Below are positions 9,644 through 17,380 of a stretch of DNA of 64,000 bases, one piece after another. Below the pieces are notes generated by a model, which searched no databases, had not been told where the DNA came from, and saw only the letters and a list, made by a program, of their open reading frames with translations. This stretch comes from DATJLY01 sp035532935. GTDB taxonomy: Bacteria > Pseudomonadota > Alphaproteobacteria > ATCC43930 > CGMCC-115725. The translations under genes and the position numbers were made by a program. The DNA lies in the NCBI GenBank assembly GCA_035532935.1, contig DATKQE010000011.1, positions 13,510-77,509 of the forward strand, in the 5' to 3' direction. Every line of letters starts with the position of its first letter. Position 1 is the first letter of the stretch.

Positions 9644-10006
9644 CTAGCCCTTGGCAAGCGCGGCCTGGGCCTGCGCCACCACGGCCTTGAAGGCGGCGGG
9701 CTCGCGCGCGGCGAGATCGGCGAGGACCTTGCGGTCGAGTTCGATGCCGGCGCGCTTCAGCCCGTTGACGAGCTGCGAATAGGTGAGGCCCTCCTCGCGC
9801 GCGCCGGCGTTGATCCGCTGAATCCACAAGGCGCGGAAATTGCGCTTGCGCGTGCGGCGATCGCGATAGGCGTATTGCAGGCCCTTCTCGACCTTCTCGA
9901 CGGCGATGCGAAAGCTCGACTTGGAGCGGCCGCGATAGCCCTTGGCGAGGGCCAGCACCTTCTTGTGGCGGGCATGGGCGGTGACGCCGCGCTTGACGCG
10001 TGCCAT
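9644..10006 (-). CDS. rplT: 50S ribosomal protein L20
   Basis: 120 residues of the L20 family: basic N-terminal arm MARVKRGVTAHARHKKVLALAKGYRGR, then the globular part with YAYRDRRTRKRNFRALWIQRINAGAR and SQLVNGLKRAGIELDRKVLADLA in separate helices. L20 binds 23S rRNA early in 50S assembly and in some bacteria represses its own operon. It follows rpmI after three bases. The last residues extend slightly beyond the short L20 form, as in other alphaproteobacteria. Confidence 0.97.
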   Translation of the reverse strand: MARVKRGVTAHARHKKVLALAKGYRGRSKSSFRIAVEKVEKGLQYAYRDRRTRKRNFRALWIQRINAGAREEGLTYSQLVNGLKRAGIELDRKVLADLAAREPAAFKAVVAQAQAALAKG

Positions 10007-10009
10007 GGT

Positions 10010-10213
10010 TCAGCCCCGCATATACGGCATGTAGCTGAGCACCAGGTTGGCGTCGCCCTTCTGCAACGTCACGGTGCCCTTGGCGTTGCGCTTGCCGCGT
10101 TTCGACTTGTTGATGAGGAGGTGGCGCTTATAGGCGTTGGCCGCCTTCACCTTGCCCGAGGCGGTGCGCCCGAAGCGCTTCTTCGCCCCGCTCTTGGTCT
10201 TCAGCTTGGGCAT
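10010..10213 (-). CDS. rpmI: 50S ribosomal protein L35
   Basis: 67 residues with the L35 signature MPKLKTKSGAKKRFGRTASGK and the central HLLINKSKRGKR. It is a small structural protein of the 50S subunit. A GAAAGGATCG site precedes the ATG. It heads the rpmI-rplT-pheS-pheT operon with a good sigma-70 promoter 74 bp upstream. The usual infC neighbour is about 3.7 kb away, separated by a VOC protein, a histidine kinase and a PepSY-like gene. Confidence 0.97.
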   Translation of the reverse strand: MPKLKTKSGAKKRFGRTASGKVKAANAYKRHLLINKSKRGKRNAKGTVTLQKGDANLVLSYMPYMRG

Positions 10214-10286
10214 TTCGATCCTTTCTCAAGGATGGACGGGGGCGGCGAGGCATGCCCTTCGAGCCGGCCGCCCGGGAAAGGCGCGG

Positions 10287-10315
10287 GTTATAGCGGGCTA
10301 CCCGCGCCAAGGCAA
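10287..10315 (-). promoter_or_regulatory. Sigma-70 promoter of rpmI-rplT-pheST
   Basis: On the minus strand TTGCCT (10315-10310), a 17-base spacer and TATAAC (10292-10287) form a good housekeeping promoter. Transcription would begin near 10280, leaving a leader of about 65 bases before rpmI. The spacer contains a GCGGG/CCCGC inverted repeat around the centre. Confidence 0.65.
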
Positions 10316-10333
10316 GGATCGCGCCGCCGCTTC

Positions 10334-10870
10334 TCAACGAGCGACCGGTTCGAGCCGCGACCGGTCGAGCAGGTCGCGCTCGGGTATGCCGGCACGCAGA
10401 CGGCGCGCCAACTCGTCGGGATCGAAGTCGATACCGCGCTGATTGCCGACGAAGGCCGGGCTCTTCATATAGGCCTTGCACTGGGCGACGTCGGGGAAAT
10501 TGTCGACCTCGAGCTCGACCCCGTTGCCGTCCGGGTCCTTGTAATAGAGCGACGTGGTCGGCCCGTGGTTGACGCACCAGTGCGGGGCGATGCCGTCGCG
10601 CTTCAGCCGCTCATAGACGGTGACAAGGTCCTTGAGGCTCGCGAAGCTGAAGGCGACGTGATTGAAGCCGGCCTCCGCCTCGCCCTTCGTCGCGAGCGGC
10701 CCGGGATCGAGGAAGGCGATGCGGTGATGTTCCTCGTCGTAGCTGATGAAGGCGATGAAATCGCTTTCCTGCACCAACTCGGCCTCGAGCACCTTGCAGT
10801 ACCAATCGCGCATCGCCGCGATCTGGTTCGTCTGCAGGACGATGTGCGAGAGCTTGACCGGCGACGGCAT
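10334..10870 (-). CDS. VOC-family (glyoxalase/extradiol dioxygenase-like) protein
   Basis: 178 residues with two beta-alpha-beta-beta-beta modules typical of the vicinal oxygen chelate fold. Candidate metal ligands are H9 (KLSHIVLQT), H71 (GFNHVAFSF) and E119 (DPDGNGVELE). This resembles catechol 2,3-dioxygenase-like and biphenyl-2,3-diol dioxygenase-like single-domain proteins. The C-terminal 45 residues (AQCKAYMKSPAF onward) are common in the metal-binding family that includes ring-cleaving enzymes. The substrate is not known. It stands alone between rpmI and the histidine kinase on the same strand. Confidence 0.75.
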   Translation of the reverse strand: MPSPVKLSHIVLQTNQIAAMRDWYCKVLEAELVQESDFIAFISYDEEHHRIAFLDPGPLATKGEAEAGFNHVAFSFASLKDLVTVYERLKRDGIAPHWCVNHGPTTSLYYKDPDGNGVELEVDNFPDVAQCKAYMKSPAFVGNQRGIDFDPDELARRLRAGIPERDLLDRSRLEPVAR

Positions 10871-10952
10871 GGGGACCTCCCTTGGCGCGGCAGGCGGTCA
10901 GCGTCCCGCTTTTGGCGCCGGCGCGCAATACCGTTCGCGCGCCGCCCGCCGC

Positions 10953-13280
10953 TTACGCCACGCGAACCACCGCCAACGCGGCCCGCGCCGGGCTCGGCTC
11001 GCGCGCAAGCATCTCGCGTACCGCCCGCGCCAGCTCGTCCCGGCGATAGGGCTTGCTTAACAGCCGCGCGCCGTCGGGATGCCAGGCATCCTCGGCGACG
11101 TTGCCGGGGAAACCCGAGGTGAACAGCACCTTGAGGCTCGGATGCGCGGCCATTGCCGCCCGCGCCAGCTCCGCGCCGTTCATGGTTCCCGGCATCACGA
11201 TGTCGGTGAACAAGAGGTCGACCCGTTCGGTCTTCAGCAGCTTGAGCGCGGCGGCCGCGTGCGGCGCCTCGAGGATGCGGTAGCCGAGCGCTGCGAGCTG
11301 CCGCGTCACCACGCGCCGGACCGCGTCGTTGTCCTCGACGACGAGAATCGTCTCGTGCGAGGCGGCCGCGGCCTCCAGTGCCGCCGGCGCCTCGTCGGTG
11401 CGCGTTTCCGCCCCCACCGCGCAGGGCAGATAGAGGCGGAAGCAGGTCCCGCGCCCCGGCTCGCTGTAGACCGCGATATGCCCGCCCGACTGCTTCATGA
11501 AGCCGAACACCATGCTGAGTCCGAGACCGGTTCCCTTGCCGACCGGCTTGGTGGTGAAGAAGGGATCGAAGATCCGCGCCAGCGTTTCCGGCGTCATGCC
11601 GGTGCCGGTGTCGGCGACCTCGATCACGACATAGGCGCCCGGCTTGAGCTCGGCGGGAACGCCGATCGACTCCCCGTCGATGCGCAAGGTTGCGGTTCTG
11701 AACACAAGCTGGCCGCCCTGGGGCATCGCGTCGCGGGCATTCGTCGCGAGGTTGGTGATTGCGGCCTCGAGCTGCGAGGGATCGACCAGGACGGGCGCGA
11801 CCGCGGCGTCGAGCTGCTCTACCATCGCGATGTTCTCGCCGAGCGTGCGCCGCAGCAGCGCGGTGGTGCCGGCGAGCAGCTCGTTGACGTTGATGCATTG
11901 GGGCGTCAGCGGCTGCCGGCGCGCGAAGGCAAGCAGGCGGCGCGTCAGCTCGGCCCCGCGCAGCGCCGCGGCGAGCGCATCCGCCAGCAGCTCGCGGTCC
12001 TCCGCCCCGAGCGACGATCCGCCGCTCATGAGATCGAGATTGCCGATCACGACGCCCAGCAGGTTGTTGAAGTCATGGGCGATCCCGCCGGTGAGGTTGC
12101 CGACTGCCTCCATCTTCTGCGCGTGGTGGAGCTTCTGCTCGAGCTCGCGCTCGCGACGCTGCGAGGCCCGCAGCGCGGTCACGTCCTGAATGGAGGTGAA
12201 CACGCGCACCGCCACGCCGTTCGCGTCGCGAATGACTTCGTGCTCGCGATAGATGTCGCGGACCTCGCCGTCGGGGCGGATGATGCGGTGCTCGAACGGT
12301 CCGCGGTCGATGCCGCTCTCAACGTCCCCGATCAACGCGGCGGCGGTCTCGCGATCGTCGGGATGGACGAAGGCGAGAAAGTCCTCGCGCGTCACCGGGG
12401 CCGCGTCGGCATCGACTCCGAGGATGTTGTAAAGTTCGCGCGACCGCCGCTGCACGCCCTTGCGCAGATCGACCTCGACGCTGCCGGTGTGCGAAATGCG
12501 CTGCGCGCGGGCAAGATGTTCCTCGCTGCTGCGGATCTTCTCGGCCTCGCTCGCGGCGTGGATCGCCATGAGATAATCGGCGACCCACCCCGACAGGCCG
12601 AGCGCGATGATGAGGAGCGCCACGGCGCCGGTCGCGACGGCCAGGAGATTCGGGTCGATGATTTGATCGGAGACCGCGATCGTGGGGTCCGGCGTCAGTA
12701 CCACGGCGGACATCGCGATAAGGTGAAGCCCCGCGATCCCCGCCGTCAGCAGCAGCGCCGCGACCACGCGGTGCGCGAAGGTGGTGTCGCGATAGAGCAC
12801 GCGAAAGGCCGCGACCGAGAATACGAGGGCGGTGCCCAGCGACAGCGCGATATAGCGCCCGTCCCAACCGAGGTGCGCCGGGACCTCGATCGCGGTCATG
12901 CCGGTGAAGTGCATCGCGCCGATGGCCGCTGCGACGACGATGCTGCCGACGATCCATCCGCGCTTGTCGACAGCCGCGAACAGGCCGAGCCAACTCAACA
13001 CCATTGCAACCGCAAGCGAGACCGCCGTGGGCCAGAGTCTGTATCCGACGGCCATGCCGGGTCGGTAGGCGAGTTCGGCGATGAAATGCATTGCCCACAC
13101 GCCCGATCCGAACACGACCGCGGCGGCCGTGAGCCAGCACAGCTGCGTCCGCCCCGCCGTGTCGCGCGCGCGCGCGAACAGGTTGAGCGACGTGACGCAA
13201 GCGAAGAAGCACACCGCCATCGCGACCAACAGCAACACCGGGTCGTGCTGGTCTATTGCGCAGCTGAGAATCCGAAACAT
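10953..13280 (-). CDS. MHYT-PAS hybrid sensor histidine kinase with C-terminal receiver
   Basis: 775 residues. The N-terminal ~240 residues hold seven membrane helices with MHYT-type repeats (AMHF at 63-66 and 122-125, LHLIAM at 185-190), a module proposed to bind copper and sense a diatomic gas or redox state. A PAS domain follows (about 265-370). The kinase core has HisKA with phospho-acceptor H402 in GGIAHDFNNLL, and HATPase motifs TNLATNARDAM and DTGTGMTPE. A receiver domain closes the protein with D693 in FTDIVMPG. The full set makes a self-contained hybrid kinase of the type without a dedicated partner beside it. The ligand is unknown. A 13-bp perfect inverted repeat lies 70 bp upstream. 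Confidence 0.9.
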   Translation of the reverse strand: MFRILSCAIDQHDPVLLLVAMAVCFFACVTSLNLFARARDTAGRTQLCWLTAAAVVFGSGVWAMHFIAELAYRPGMAVGYRLWPTAVSLAVAMVLSWLGLFAAVDKRGWIVGSIVVAAAIGAMHFTGMTAIEVPAHLGWDGRYIALSLGTALVFSVAAFRVLYRDTTFAHRVVAALLLTAGIAGLHLIAMSAVVLTPDPTIAVSDQIIDPNLLAVATGAVALLIIALGLSGWVADYLMAIHAASEAEKIRSSEEHLARAQRISHTGSVEVDLRKGVQRRSRELYNILGVDADAAPVTREDFLAFVHPDDRETAAALIGDVESGIDRGPFEHRIIRPDGEVRDIYREHEVIRDANGVAVRVFTSIQDVTALRASQRRERELEQKLHHAQKMEAVGNLTGGIAHDFNNLLGVVIGNLDLMSGGSSLGAEDRELLADALAAALRGAELTRRLLAFARRQPLTPQCINVNELLAGTTALLRRTLGENIAMVEQLDAAVAPVLVDPSQLEAAITNLATNARDAMPQGGQLVFRTATLRIDGESIGVPAELKPGAYVVIEVADTGTGMTPETLARIFDPFFTTKPVGKGTGLGLSMVFGFMKQSGGHIAVYSEPGRGTCFRLYLPCAVGAETRTDEAPAALEAAAASHETILVVEDNDAVRRVVTRQLAALGYRILEAPHAAAALKLLKTERVDLLFTDIVMPGTMNGAELARAAMAAHPSLKVLFTSGFPGNVAEDAWHPDGARLLSKPYRRDELARAVREMLAREPSPARAALAVVRVA

Positions 13281-13349
13281 GTGCAGCCCTTCGTTTCCGC
13301 TCGTCTGGCCGCAAATTCGCGCCCTCGGCGTAAACAGGGCATAAATGAA

Positions 13350-13383
13350 CCGCGCGCATAAGCGTTCATACTTATGCGCGCGG
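13350..13383. repeat. 13-bp perfect inverted repeat (terminator or operator)
   Basis: CCGCGCGCATAAG and its exact complement CTTATGCGCGCGG flank an eight-base spacer. The repeat lies between the PepSY-like gene stop (13446) and the MHYT kinase start (13280), both minus strand. On that strand the stem is followed by TTCATTT, which is a weak U-tract, so it could be a terminator for the PepSY gene, or a dyad operator in front of the kinase. Confidence 0.6.
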
Positions 13384-13445
13384 CATGGCCGATCGCCGCG
13401 GCGTAAGGGGAATCCCCTATGCCGCCGCGGTGTCGAGGTCGCCGA

Positions 13446-13742
13446 TCAGCTTTGCGTCGTCACGGTGTCGCTTTGGGGATCGATCGTGACGGCGAACGCT
13501 TTGCCGTTCTTGGTGACGGTCGCGGTGAAGCTGCCGCCCTTGGCGTGGAAGTCCTTGAAGTCGCCATAGCCCTTGGCCTCAAGGATGTTGAGCGCTTCGG
13601 TCATGCGCCGTGCCGTTGGTCCTTTCGGAGCGGTGTAGGACGCCCTGACGCCCACGGCATGGAAGTGTGACGGAGCGGTCGCGGCAATGGCGGTGCCGGA
13701 AAGCGCGATGACGGGAACGAGCGCAAGCGCAAGACGATGCAT
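13446..13742 (-). CDS. Small secreted PepSY-like protein
   Basis: 98 residues: a signal peptide (MHRLALALVPVIALSGTAIAA), then a domain with ALNILEAKGYGDFKDFHAKGG and a beta-rich end KAFAVTIDPQSDTVTTQS. The ILEAKGY...V.VDP.tG layout is that of PepSY-type periplasmic domains, which inhibit or chaperone proteases or sense the envelope. A GGAGG site lies seven bases before ATG 13742, which fixes the start. A longer frame upstream has no ribosome binding site. No partner gene is beside it; the role is unknown. Confidence 0.6.
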   Translation of the reverse strand: MHRLALALVPVIALSGTAIAATAPSHFHAVGVRASYTAPKGPTARRMTEALNILEAKGYGDFKDFHAKGGSFTATVTKNGKAFAVTIDPQSDTVTTQS

Positions 13743-13875
13743 GTCGATCCTCCATGGCGGTTGCAGGGCGCGGGGTCGCGTGCGCCCATGCGTCATTGTG
13801 GGAATGCACCATGACGTGCGCATGTCGCAGGAATGAAATCGCGTTAAGGCTGCGACGCCCGTGCCGGGCGCGCCG

Positions 13876-14412
13876 TCACTTCGGTGACATGACCATGGTC
13901 ATCTGCCGGCCTTCCATGCGCGGAACCTGCTCGACCTTGGCGACCTTGTCGAGATCGTCGCGTACCCGCATCAGCACGTCCATGCCGAGTTCCTGGTGCG
14001 CCAGCTCGCGCCCGCGGAAGCGCATGGTGATCTTCACCTTGTCGCCCTCGTCGATGAATTTGAGCATGCTGCGCATCTTGACGTCGTAGTCGTGATCGTC
14101 GATGCCGGGACGCAGCTTGATCTCCTTGACCTCGATGATCTTCTGCTTCTTGCGTGCCTCGGCCTTGCGCTTCTGCTCTTCGTATTTGAATTTGCCGAAA
14201 TCCAGGATCTTGCATACGGGCGGGTCGGCGTTGGCCGCCACTTCGACGAGATCGAGCCCGGCCTCGCTGGCCTGGGCAAGTGCGTCGTTCCGGCTTACGA
14301 CGCCGATCATCTCCCCGCGTTCGTCGACGAGACGGACCCGGGGCGACGTGATCTCCTCATTGACGCGCGGACCATCCCGGCTCGGCGTCACCGTCTGGCT
14401 CAGTCTGGCGAT
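13876..14412 (-). CDS. infC: Translation initiation factor IF-3 with apparent AUC start
   Basis: 178 residues if started at ATC (14412). The N-domain (RVNEEITSPRVRLVDERGEMIGVV), basic linker (FKYEEQKRKAEARKKQK) and C-domain (KEIKLRPGIDDHDYDVKM ... MRFRGRELAH) are complete. IF-3 prevents premature subunit joining and rejects non-canonical start codons. No in-frame ATG exists at the 5' end. A full AAGGAGGT site lies five bases before the ATC, whereas the first GTG (14391) is 26 bases away from it. E. coli infC uses AUU for autoregulation, so a rare start here is likely functional. It follows thrS by 80 bp, the common thrS-infC order. Confidence 0.93.
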   Translation of the reverse strand: MARLSQTVTPSRDGPRVNEEITSPRVRLVDERGEMIGVVSRNDALAQASEAGLDLVEVAANADPPVCKILDFGKFKYEEQKRKAEARKKQKIIEVKEIKLRPGIDDHDYDVKMRSMLKFIDEGDKVKITMRFRGRELAHQELGMDVLMRVRDDLDKVAKVEQVPRMEGRQMTMVMSPK

Positions 14413-14417
14413 GCAGC

Positions 14418-14425
14418 ACCTCCTT
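14418..14425 (-). promoter_or_regulatory. Strong Shine-Dalgarno that fixes the infC AUC start
   Basis: AAGGAGGT on the minus strand is a full-length match to the anti-Shine-Dalgarno, followed by GCTGC and then ATC. The ATG at 14428-14426 overlaps it out of frame and cannot be used for infC. This spacing argues for AUC initiation. Confidence 0.75.
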
Positions 14426-14492
14426 CATGTGGTGAACCCGGCGGCGGCGCCGGATTGTGGTTCCGGCCGCGGCCGCGGCGGTTCCCGGCGTC

Positions 14493-16424
14493 TCAGTCCG
14501 CCGGAACCGCTGCCTCCGCCGCCAATCTAGCGATGGCCTCTTCCAGCGCAAGGATTTCTTGTTCCTTGCCGCCGAGACGGCGCAGCGCGACCGAGCGCGT
14601 CTCGGCCTCGCGCCGCCCGACCACCGCCAGCACGGGGATCTTGGCGAGGCTGTGCTCGCGGATCTTGTAGTTAATTTTCTCGTTCGCCAGATCCGAATCG
14701 ACCCTCAGGCCCGCGGCGGCCAGCGCCGCCGTCACCTCGCGGGCATAGGCATCGGCATCCGCGGTGATGGTCAGCACCCGCGCCTGCACCGGGGCGAGCC
14801 ACAGCGGAAACCGCCCGGCATGCTGCTCGATGAGGATGGCGATGAAGCGCTCGAGCGAGCCCAGGATGGCGCGGTGCAGCATCACCGGACGGTGGCGCTG
14901 GCCGTCCTCGCCGATATAGTGGGCGTCGAGCCGCTCCGGCAGCACGAAATCGACCTGCAGCGTGCCGCACTGCCAGTCGCGTCCGAGCGCGTCGCGCAGC
15001 ACGAATTCGAGCTTCGGCCCATAGAAGGCGCCCTCGCCGGGATTGAGCGTGTAGCCCAGCCCCGCCGCCTCGCACGCCGTGCGCAGCGCCGCCTCGGCGC
15101 GGTCCCACACGTCGTCGTCGCCGGCACGGTTGGCGGGCCGGTCGGAGAATTTGACGGTGACGTCGTCGAAGCCGAAATCGCGATAGACCGCGCGCAGGAG
15201 GTCGCAGAACGCCTTGCTCTCCGCGGTGATCTGATCCTCGGTGCAGAAGATGTGCGCATCGTCCTGGGTGAAGGCGCGCACGCGCATGATGCCGTGCAGC
15301 GCGCCCGACGGCTCGTTGCGGTGGCAGGCGCCGAACTCGGCCATGCGCAGCGGCAGGTCGCGGTAGGAGTGCAGCTCCTGGCGGAAGATCATCACATGGC
15401 ACGGGCAACTCATCGGCTTCACCGCCAGGACGCGGTCACCGTCCTCGTCCGCCACCGTGAACATGTTCTGGCGGAACTTCTCCCAATGGCCCGACGCCTC
15501 CCACAGCGACCGGTCGACGAGCTGCGGCGTGTGCACCTCGACATAGCCGGCGCGCTCGAGGCGGCCGCGGATATAGGCTTCGATGGTGCGGTACAGCGTC
15601 CAGCCCTTGGGATGCCAGAACACGCTGCCCGCGGCCTCCTCCTGGAGGTGGAACAGGCCCAGCTCGCGCCCGAGGCGGCGGTGGTCGCGCTTTTCCGCCT
15701 CCTCGATCTGGAAGAGGTACTGCTTCAGCTCCTTGTCGTTGGCCCAGGCGGTGCCGTAGATGCGCTGAAGCTGCGCGTTGCGCGCATCCCCGCGCCAATA
15801 GGCGCCGGCCACCTTGGTCAGCTTGAAGGCGTGGCCCAGCCGCCCGGTCGACGGCAGATGCGGCCCGGCGCAGAGATCGACGAAGCCGCCCTGGCGATAG
15901 ACGCTGATCGCCTCGTCGCGCGGGATCTCGTGAATCCACTCGGCCTTGTATTTCTCGCCGATCGAGGTGAAGAACCGCGCCGCGTCCTCGCGCTCCCATT
16001 CGAGCCGCGTCACCGTCTCGTCGCGCTCGACGATCTCGTGCATGCGCGCCTCGATCCGTTCGAGATCGTCGGGGGTGAACGGGGTGTCGCGGGCGAAGTC
16101 GTAATAGAAGCCGGTCTCGGTCGCCGGACCGAACGTCACCTGCGTTTCGGGGTAGAGCTCCTTCACCGCCTCGGCCATGACATGGGCGGCGTCGTGGCGG
16201 ATGATCTCGAGCGCCTCCGGCGCGTCGCGCGTAAGAAGGGCGATGCGCGCATCGTGGTCGAGGCGGGTGGCAAGGTCCTTGAGCGTGCCGTCGACCCGGA
16301 TCGCCACGGCGGCCTTGGCGAGTCCGGGGCCGATCGCGCGCGCGATCTCGACGCCGGTGATGCCCGGCGCAAAGGCGCGGTCGGTGCCGTCCGGCAGGGT
16401 GAGGCGAATCTGGTGCTCGCTCAT
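14493..16424 (-). CDS. thrS: Threonyl-tRNA synthetase
   Basis: 643 residues in the family order: TGS domain (1-64), editing/second additional domain with the HxxxH motif HDAAH at 77-81, class II catalytic core with the zinc cysteine in KPMSCPCH and motif 2 MAEFGACHRNEPSG, and the anticodon-binding domain from about 540 (APVQARVLTI). It charges tRNA-Thr in the cytosol. The gene lies 11 bp after the GT9 glycosyltransferase stop and is followed by infC. No T-box or obvious leader is present before it, so it probably shares the upstream transcript. Confidence 0.97.
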   Translation of the reverse strand: MSEHQIRLTLPDGTDRAFAPGITGVEIARAIGPGLAKAAVAIRVDGTLKDLATRLDHDARIALLTRDAPEALEIIRHDAAHVMAEAVKELYPETQVTFGPATETGFYYDFARDTPFTPDDLERIEARMHEIVERDETVTRLEWEREDAARFFTSIGEKYKAEWIHEIPRDEAISVYRQGGFVDLCAGPHLPSTGRLGHAFKLTKVAGAYWRGDARNAQLQRIYGTAWANDKELKQYLFQIEEAEKRDHRRLGRELGLFHLQEEAAGSVFWHPKGWTLYRTIEAYIRGRLERAGYVEVHTPQLVDRSLWEASGHWEKFRQNMFTVADEDGDRVLAVKPMSCPCHVMIFRQELHSYRDLPLRMAEFGACHRNEPSGALHGIMRVRAFTQDDAHIFCTEDQITAESKAFCDLLRAVYRDFGFDDVTVKFSDRPANRAGDDDVWDRAEAALRTACEAAGLGYTLNPGEGAFYGPKLEFVLRDALGRDWQCGTLQVDFVLPERLDAHYIGEDGQRHRPVMLHRAILGSLERFIAILIEQHAGRFPLWLAPVQARVLTITADADAYAREVTAALAAAGLRVDSDLANEKINYKIREHSLAKIPVLAVVGRREAETRSVALRRLGGKEQEILALEEAIARLAAEAAVPAD

Positions 16425-16435
16425 GTGCGCTCGAT

Positions 16436-17380
16436 TTAGCCGAAGGGCAGCGTCGCAGCAACCTCCTCAACCGCGAGCGCGGCGAGATCGTCGCGGCGCA
16501 GGATCGTGACGCGCCCTCCCCGGGGCGCGGTCAGCGCCGGATCGGACGCCGCCGAATAGAGCACCGTCGCCGAGGCGCCGCCGGCGACGATGAGGTGCAT
16601 CGGGCCGGTATCGTTGCCGACCGCGTGGAGCGCCACGCGCCCCAGCGCGACGAGGTCGCCGAAGCTGGTCGCGCCGGTGAGGTCCCGCGCACCCTCGGCC
16701 ACGGCGGCGATCGTCGCACCGAGCGGCCGCTCGGCCGCGCCGCCGACGATGACGGGCGCGACCCCGGCCGAAGCGGCGCGCGCGGCGAGCCGGGCGAAGT
16801 TCTCGGCCGGCCAGCGCTTCGCCGGCCGGTGCGCCGACCCGCCCGGCGCCAGCAGCAGGATGTCCGGCGGCAGCCGGAAGCGCGCGACGTCGCCCGCCGC
16901 CCAGCTAAGATCGGGCGGTCCGACGCCGGCAATGCCGGCGAGGCGGAGCTGGTCGGCCTGGCGGTCGAGCGTGTGCATGCGGTCGCGGGCGGCATTGGCA
17001 TGGCGATGCGAGGCGCCGCGGGCGATCCCCGACCATTCCGGCCGCCGGCCTGGCGCCATCAGGCGGAAATAGAAGCTGGAGCGGTCGGAGGTCTGAAGGT
17101 CGTAGACGCGGTCGAACCGGCCGTCCCGCAGCCGCCGCCGCAGCCGCAGCAGCGCCAGCGGTCGGACGAGCCCCGGCCGCTCGTCCACCCATACACGGTC
17201 GAAATAGGGCGCGGCCCGCGCCAGCGCCGCATAGGGCGCGGCCGTGAGCAGGGTGATCGCGGCGTCGCGGTGATGGGCGCGGATCGCCGCCGCCGGCCCC
17301 ATCGCCTGCACGAAATCGCCGAGCGCGCCGAGCTTGATGACGAGAATCCGGCGCGCGGGGACGGGGTCGCCCCCGTTCAC
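16436..17380 (-). CDS. Glycosyltransferase family 9 (heptosyltransferase-like)
   Basis: 314 residues. The N-terminal RRILVIKLGALGDFVQAMG is the family 9 start, and the C-terminal half has the ADP-heptose-binding features LAPGGSAHRPAKRWPAENFA and VGNDTGPMHLIVAGG. Such enzymes add heptose or related sugars to the lipopolysaccharide core at the inner face of the inner membrane. The start overlaps the end of the GT4 gene by 4 bp, so the two glycosyltransferases are coupled and probably work on the same glycan. The acceptor is unknown. Confidence 0.85.
   Translation of the reverse strand: MNGGDPVPARRILVIKLGALGDFVQAMGPAAAIRAHHRDAAITLLTAAPYAALARAAPYFDRVWVDERPGLVRPLALLRLRRRLRDGRFDRVYDLQTSDRSSFYFRLMAPGRRPEWSGIARGASHRHANAARDRMHTLDRQADQLRLAGIAGVGPPDLSWAAGDVARFRLPPDILLLAPGGSAHRPAKRWPAENFARLAARAASAGVAPVIVGGAAERPLGATIAAVAEGARDLTGATSFGDLVALGRVALHAVGNDTGPMHLIVAGGASATVLYSAASDPALTAPRGGRVTILRRDDLAALAVEEVAATLPFG

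Noticed and set aside
11079..13361. Open frame of about 760 codons antisense to the MHYT kinase
   Set aside because: The kinase has complete motifs on the other strand; the antisense product has no recognisable content.
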